Shown here: positions 6,149-8,995 of the stretch, in pieces | How the letters are laid out: every line of letters starts with the position of its first letter | Position numbering within the stretch: position 1 is the first letter of the stretch | Assembly: GCA_964487555.1 (NCBI GenBank) | Contig: CAZART010000167.1 | Location: 1-8,995 of the forward strand | Direction: 5' to 3' | Source of the DNA: CAZART01 sp964487555 | GTDB lineage: Bacteria; Bacteroidota; Rhodothermia; Rhodothermales; VXPQ01 | Length of the DNA: 8,995 nt | Translations under genes and position numbers: made by a program | Notes under the pieces: model-generated | Told to the model about the DNA's origin: nothing | What the model saw: the letters and a program-made list of their open reading frames with translations, nothing else | Database searches by the model: none

Positions 6149-6877
6149 GTGCCGGATCTGTCTCAGCGTGCCGTTCTTCAGGAGCAGATGGACGATTTCT
6201 CGATCGCGGACGATCGGCTCGAACAGGCCCTCCGCGAGCTGCGGTACGTCAATCGATTCCTGGGCGGATGGCGTGCCGTTCGTAGTGAATTGAACCCCGT
6301 TCTAGAGCAACGGCGTGGAGGCTCGTTGAAAGTTCTCGACGTAGGTACGGGCCTCGCAGATATTCCGGAAATGATCGTAGGCTGGGGTGAACGCGTTGGC
6401 GTCGTCGTTGGCGTGACCGCTGTAGATGCGAATCCTGCCACGGTCGCCTTCGCCCGAAATGCCCTCGACGCGCGCATGGACCGCAAGCTGCGCGGCCGCA
6501 TCGACGTTCGCACCGGAAATGTGTTCGACCTGAACTTGGCGAGGGACGACAGTTTTGACGTGGTGATCGCGTCTCTAGTCCTGCACCACTTCTACGATGA
6601 CGATCTCGTTCACGCGTTGCGCGAGATGAATCGCGTCGCTTCCCTGGGCCTGATCGTTAATGATTTGCACCGGCACCCGATGGCCTACGCAGCTATACGG
6701 GTGATCGCGCAGCTGATGCCGGTCTCAGACATGTTCCTGCACGATGGACCGGCCTCGGTGCGGCGCGGCTTCAAGCCTGACGAGCTTCGAGATCTTGCCG
6801 TGGCGGCCGGACTCCACCATTTTCGCGTACGCCGAGGCTGGCCATATCGTATTACCCTCTCCACGCTGGCCGTATGA
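6149..6877 (+). CDS. Class I SAM-dependent methyltransferase
   Basis: The protein (242 aa from GTG 6149) is a soluble class I methyltransferase that transfers a methyl group from S-adenosylmethionine to an unidentified small molecule. The SAM-binding motif I is VLDVGTGLADIP (62-73), the acidic residue after strand 2 is D93 in VDANP, and the post-motif segment is SLVLHHF (142-148). NDLHRHPMAY (171-180) followed by SVRRGF (205-210) is a signature I associate with methyltransferases paired with FAD reductases in Bacteroidota. Its TGA overlaps the ATG of the next gene (ATGA), so the two are co-translated. The frame stays open back to an ATG at 6053, but that start precedes the terminator at 6068-6109 and I reject it. 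ATG 6110, GTG 6149 and ATG 6188 (AGGAG at 6180-6184) remain possible. I prefer 6149 because the conserved region seems to begin before residue 6188. Confidence 0.88.
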   Translation: MPDLSQRAVLQEQMDDFSIADDRLEQALRELRYVNRFLGGWRAVRSELNPVLEQRRGGSLKVLDVGTGLADIPEMIVGWGERVGVVVGVTAVDANPATVAFARNALDARMDRKLRGRIDVRTGNVFDLNLARDDSFDVVIASLVLHHFYDDDLVHALREMNRVASLGLIVNDLHRHPMAYAAIRVIAQLMPVSDMFLHDGPASVRRGFKPDELRDLAVAAGLHHFRVRRGWPYRITLSTLAV

Positions 6878-8004
6878 GCCGGCCTGACAAAGACACCTAC
6901 GACGTCGTAATCGCGGGCGGAGGGCTTGCCGGCTGCACGGCGGCCATCGTGCTCGCACGCCAGGGGCTGCGCGTACTCGTTCTTGAGAAGGGCCGGATGC
7001 CGCGCGACAAGCTGTGCGGGGAATTCCTTTCGACCGAAGTATCCGATTTGTGCGCCCGGTTGGATCTCCTTGAACGCTTGACACACGCAGGGGCACGCGA
7101 GATTCGCAGGCTGCGCGTAACGGCGGCCTCCGGGCCGGTGTTCGAAACGTCCCTTCCAGGCGCGGCCATGGGCGTGAGTCGGGCCACGCTTGACGCCGCG
7201 TTCTTCAACCGTGCGTTCGAACAGGGGGCCCAAATGCGCGAAGAATGTACCGTGCGGTCCATTGAGGGGTCGATGGAGAACGGGTACACGGTGTGCTACC
7301 ATGGCGGCCGTGTACGGGGCCGTATGGTTCTTGGCGCATACGGGCGCCGCGATATGCTTGATCGGCGACTCCAAAGAGCATTTCTGCAGAACGCCTCTCC
7401 ATACGTCGCTTTCAAGGCACATTTCCTCGGGCTGGACCTGAAGGATTGCGTGGAGCTTCACGCTTTCCCCGGCGGATATTGTGGATTGCTGACGGAAGAC
7501 CATGGTGTCGTGAATGCGTGCTGGATTTCGCATGAGCGCACTTTGAAGGCCGCGGGCGGTTCGCCGGAGGCGATGATTGAGACCTCGTTTCGAGCAAATC
7601 GGCACCTGGCCCGCCGTTTTTCCGGTTTGCGACGCGTCTCCGAGTTCCACGCTGCGAGCCAGCTACTCTTCCGCAAGAAGGCGCTCTTTGACGGCGGCGT
7701 ATGCATGATCGGCGATGCGGCGGGTATGATCGCGCCCCTGTGTGGAGACGGAATGGCGATGGCGATTGAATCCGGCGAATTGGCTGCGCAGTCCGTGATC
7801 CCATATCTCGACGGTGGTATATCGGCTTCCGATTTCAGGGCGGCGTATGAAGGGGCTTGGGAATCTCGTTTTGCAATGCGAATGCGCGTCGGCCGACTAC
7901 TCCATGCCGGCTTCGTACGCCCCGGAGCTGCACGAGTGGGTCTGCGCGCCGCCGGACTGTTTCCCTATGCCGCGCGCGTCCTCATAGGCGCGACGAGAGG
8001 ATAA
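6874..8004 (+). CDS. Geranylgeranyl-reductase-like FAD-dependent oxidoreductase
   Basis: The 376-residue protein is a flavoprotein of the FixC/geranylgeranyl reductase and aromatic hydroxylase superfamily. The N-terminal dinucleotide fold shows AGGGLAGCTAA (14-24), with E38 ending strand 2 for ribose binding. KLCGE (46-50) is the Cys-Gly motif typical of geranylgeranyl-reductase-like enzymes. The second FAD motif is MIGDAAGMIAPLCGDGM (278-294, with D281). The segment GAYGRRDMLD (154-163) corresponds to the usual GADG motif but has Tyr in place of Asp, in a form I recall from Bacteroidota homologues. The C-terminus (about 336-376) is basic and partly amphipathic, which could allow membrane contact. 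Length is normal. The start overlaps the methyltransferase stop by four bases. The likely role is reduction or oxidation of a polyketide, quinone or isoprenoid-type substrate shared with the methyltransferase. The precise reaction is unknown. Confidence 0.9.
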   Translation: MSRPDKDTYDVVIAGGGLAGCTAAIVLARQGLRVLVLEKGRMPRDKLCGEFLSTEVSDLCARLDLLERLTHAGAREIRRLRVTAASGPVFETSLPGAAMGVSRATLDAAFFNRAFEQGAQMREECTVRSIEGSMENGYTVCYHGGRVRGRMVLGAYGRRDMLDRRLQRAFLQNASPYVAFKAHFLGLDLKDCVELHAFPGGYCGLLTEDHGVVNACWISHERTLKAAGGSPEAMIETSFRANRHLARRFSGLRRVSEFHAASQLLFRKKALFDGGVCMIGDAAGMIAPLCGDGMAMAIESGELAAQSVIPYLDGGISASDFRAAYEGAWESRFAMRMRVGRLLHAGFVRPGAARVGLRAAGLFPYAARVLIGATRG

Positions 8005-8159
8005 CGTGTGCAACAAGTAGATGACGTTTGTCCCGAGCGGTAGATAAAGGAAGGCAGACTGTATACATTCCTTACAGCCCAATTAAGGGAATGCTTACTG
8101 TCGGGTGGCGCGTAATCGTCAGCTTTTTCGCTCGGCACGCTCAGATACAGTCGCGTACG
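8005..8159. other. Structured, AT-richer intergenic region before the PAP2 gene
   Basis: These 155 bases lie between the reductase stop and the phosphatase start. cattcctta (8066-8074) pairs with taagggaatg (8084-8093) with one bulged G. An overlapping alternative is aaggaa (8047-8052) with ttcctt (8068-8073), enclosing the palindrome gtatac (8061-8066). The two stems are mutually exclusive. No T tract follows. Promoter elements for the downstream gene may lie here (gtatacatt is -10-like), but I cannot assign a -35. Confidence 0.4.
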
Positions 8160-8995
8160 ATGCGTTCTCTAAAACGCACACCATCCTTGCCCGGGTTACG
8201 GCTCGCCGTCGCGGCCGTGGTGTTTGCCCTGCTCTGGTGGTCGGCGCCGGCGAATATCATCGCCCAGCAGAGCGGTTATGTCCTGTCGCAGCAACTCGAT
8301 GATCTGAAGACGGCGTTTAGCCTATCAGACGGTGCAGATTCGGCGTTCGGCTTTTCGGGAGACATATACGAACAATCAACCCGAGAGGACCGCGCGGTGC
8401 TAATCTCCATGCGAGAGGCCGAAATTGAGCTCTCGTGGACGCGGACGCCTGAGCAGGTAATCTATCGGCCGGATCCGTACCGATTCTGGAAGTGGCCCGC
8501 CAAAGATGCGCTCGCCCTCGGGAAGGGTCTCGCATCCGACGCATCGATAATGGCCCTCGGTGGCGGAGCTATTTTGCTTCTGGCGGCTCGTCACGATAGA
8601 GAGATTACGGCAGACTTATCCGATTTGAACCACGAGCCGGCCGAGCTACTGGTACGCGTTGTGGAGGAGTTCGGAAATGTGAGATCGGTACGACCTTTCG
8701 CCGGGTTCGTCTTTTTGGGAACACTGATGACGGACAATGATCGCCTGCAAGACGCGGCCTTTACGTCGTTCGAAGCCGTCATCATGAGCAATCTCGTCAC
8801 CAGCGGACTCAAGACGCTTTTTGGTCGAGCCCGGCCGTTTCAAAATGAGGGAGATCTCGACTTCAAACCATTCTCAGGGAATACGTCCTTTCCGTCCGGC
8901 CACGCGACGACAGCCTTTGCTTTCATCACGCCCTGGTTGCTTTACTATCCGACGGCTTTAACGCCTGGTCTGCTTGTGCTTGGCGCCGGAACGGC
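8160..8995 (+). CDS. PAP2-superfamily phosphatase, exported or membrane, 3' end cut by the window
   Basis: The reading frame from ATG 8160 stays open to the end of the window, giving 278 codons. The N-terminus is basic and then hydrophobic (residues 1-35, with AVAAVVFALLWW at 16-27 and NIIA before QQ at 36-37), fitting a signal peptide or membrane anchor. A polar region without a recognised domain follows to about residue 125. The PAP2 domain then starts, with hydrophobic segments near 129-143, 180-190 and 253-264. Motif C1 is K218-x6-R225-P226 (KTLFGRARP) and motif C2 is SFPSGHATTAF, with catalytic H248. Motif C3 (SRxxxxxHxxxD) would lie beyond the window. Such enzymes hydrolyse lipid phosphates (undecaprenyl pyrophosphate, phosphatidate) or soluble phosphates at the outer face of the inner membrane. 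An in-frame ATG at 8091 is possible but would put 23 extra residues before the signal. Confidence 0.88.
   Translation, partial: MRSLKRTPSLPGLRLAVAAVVFALLWWSAPANIIAQQSGYVLSQQLDDLKTAFSLSDGADSAFGFSGDIYEQSTREDRAVLISMREAEIELSWTRTPEQVIYRPDPYRFWKWPAKDALALGKGLASDASIMALGGGAILLLAARHDREITADLSDLNHEPAELLVRVVEEFGNVRSVRPFAGFVFLGTLMTDNDRLQDAAFTSFEAVIMSNLVTSGLKTLFGRARPFQNEGDLDFKPFSGNTSFPSGHATTAFAFITPWLLYYPTALTPGLLVLGAGT

Noticed and set aside
6685..7650. 321-codon minus-strand frame opposite the methyltransferase and FAD reductase
   Set aside because: It runs antisense to two genes with clear motifs. The Arg/Pro/Ala-rich protein is typical of antisense shadow frames in GC-rich DNA.

Overview
The window (about 57-58% G+C by eye) looks like chromosomal DNA of a bacterium. 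I think a Bacteroidota or Rhodothermota-type lineage is most likely. The tRNA does not encode CCA, most genes lack a strong Shine-Dalgarno, and several proteins (the TMEM220-like protein, the GAYGRR-type FAD reductase and its NDLHRH-type methyltransferase) resemble versions I associate with that group. This is family recognition from memory, not a search result. All supported genes are on the + strand.

Region 1 (1-544) opens with the 3' half of a tRNA-Pro(GGG), followed at 173-209 by a good intrinsic terminator. After that come about 335 bases without a convincing gene, apart from one possible 61-residue single-pass membrane ORF at 305-490.

Region 2 (545-3767) is a compact gene set that reads as one operon: a Gfo/Idh/MocA-type NAD(P) oxidoreductase, a HAD-IA phosphatase-like hydrolase, an IolE-like TIM-barrel sugar isomerase/epimerase and a small four-helix TMEM220-family membrane protein. 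The dehydrogenase plus TIM-barrel pairing points to oxidation and isomerisation of a sugar or polyol. The substrate cannot be read from the sequence. A hairpin carrying the dehydrogenase stop codon in its loop separates the first gene from the rest.

Region 3 (3898-6109) is a single soluble hybrid histidine kinase (GAF-like, PAS, HisKA, HATPase, receiver), followed by a 3' untranslated stretch with several inverted repeats and a strong intrinsic terminator at 6068-6109.

Region 4 (about 6149-8004) is a translationally coupled pair: a class I SAM methyltransferase whose stop overlaps the start of a geranylgeranyl-reductase-like FAD oxidoreductase. From memory, this pair usually travels with a type III polyketide synthase in Bacteroidota. 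None is present here, so the pathway is incomplete or split.

Region 5 (8005-8995) is a structured intergenic stretch, then the first 278 codons of an exported or membrane PAP2-type phosphatase that runs off the window. I see no mobile element, CRISPR array, phage gene or defence system. The points most worth checking are the orphan methyltransferase/reductase pair, the TMEM220 protein inside a sugar operon, and the terminator that forces a downstream start for the methyltransferase.
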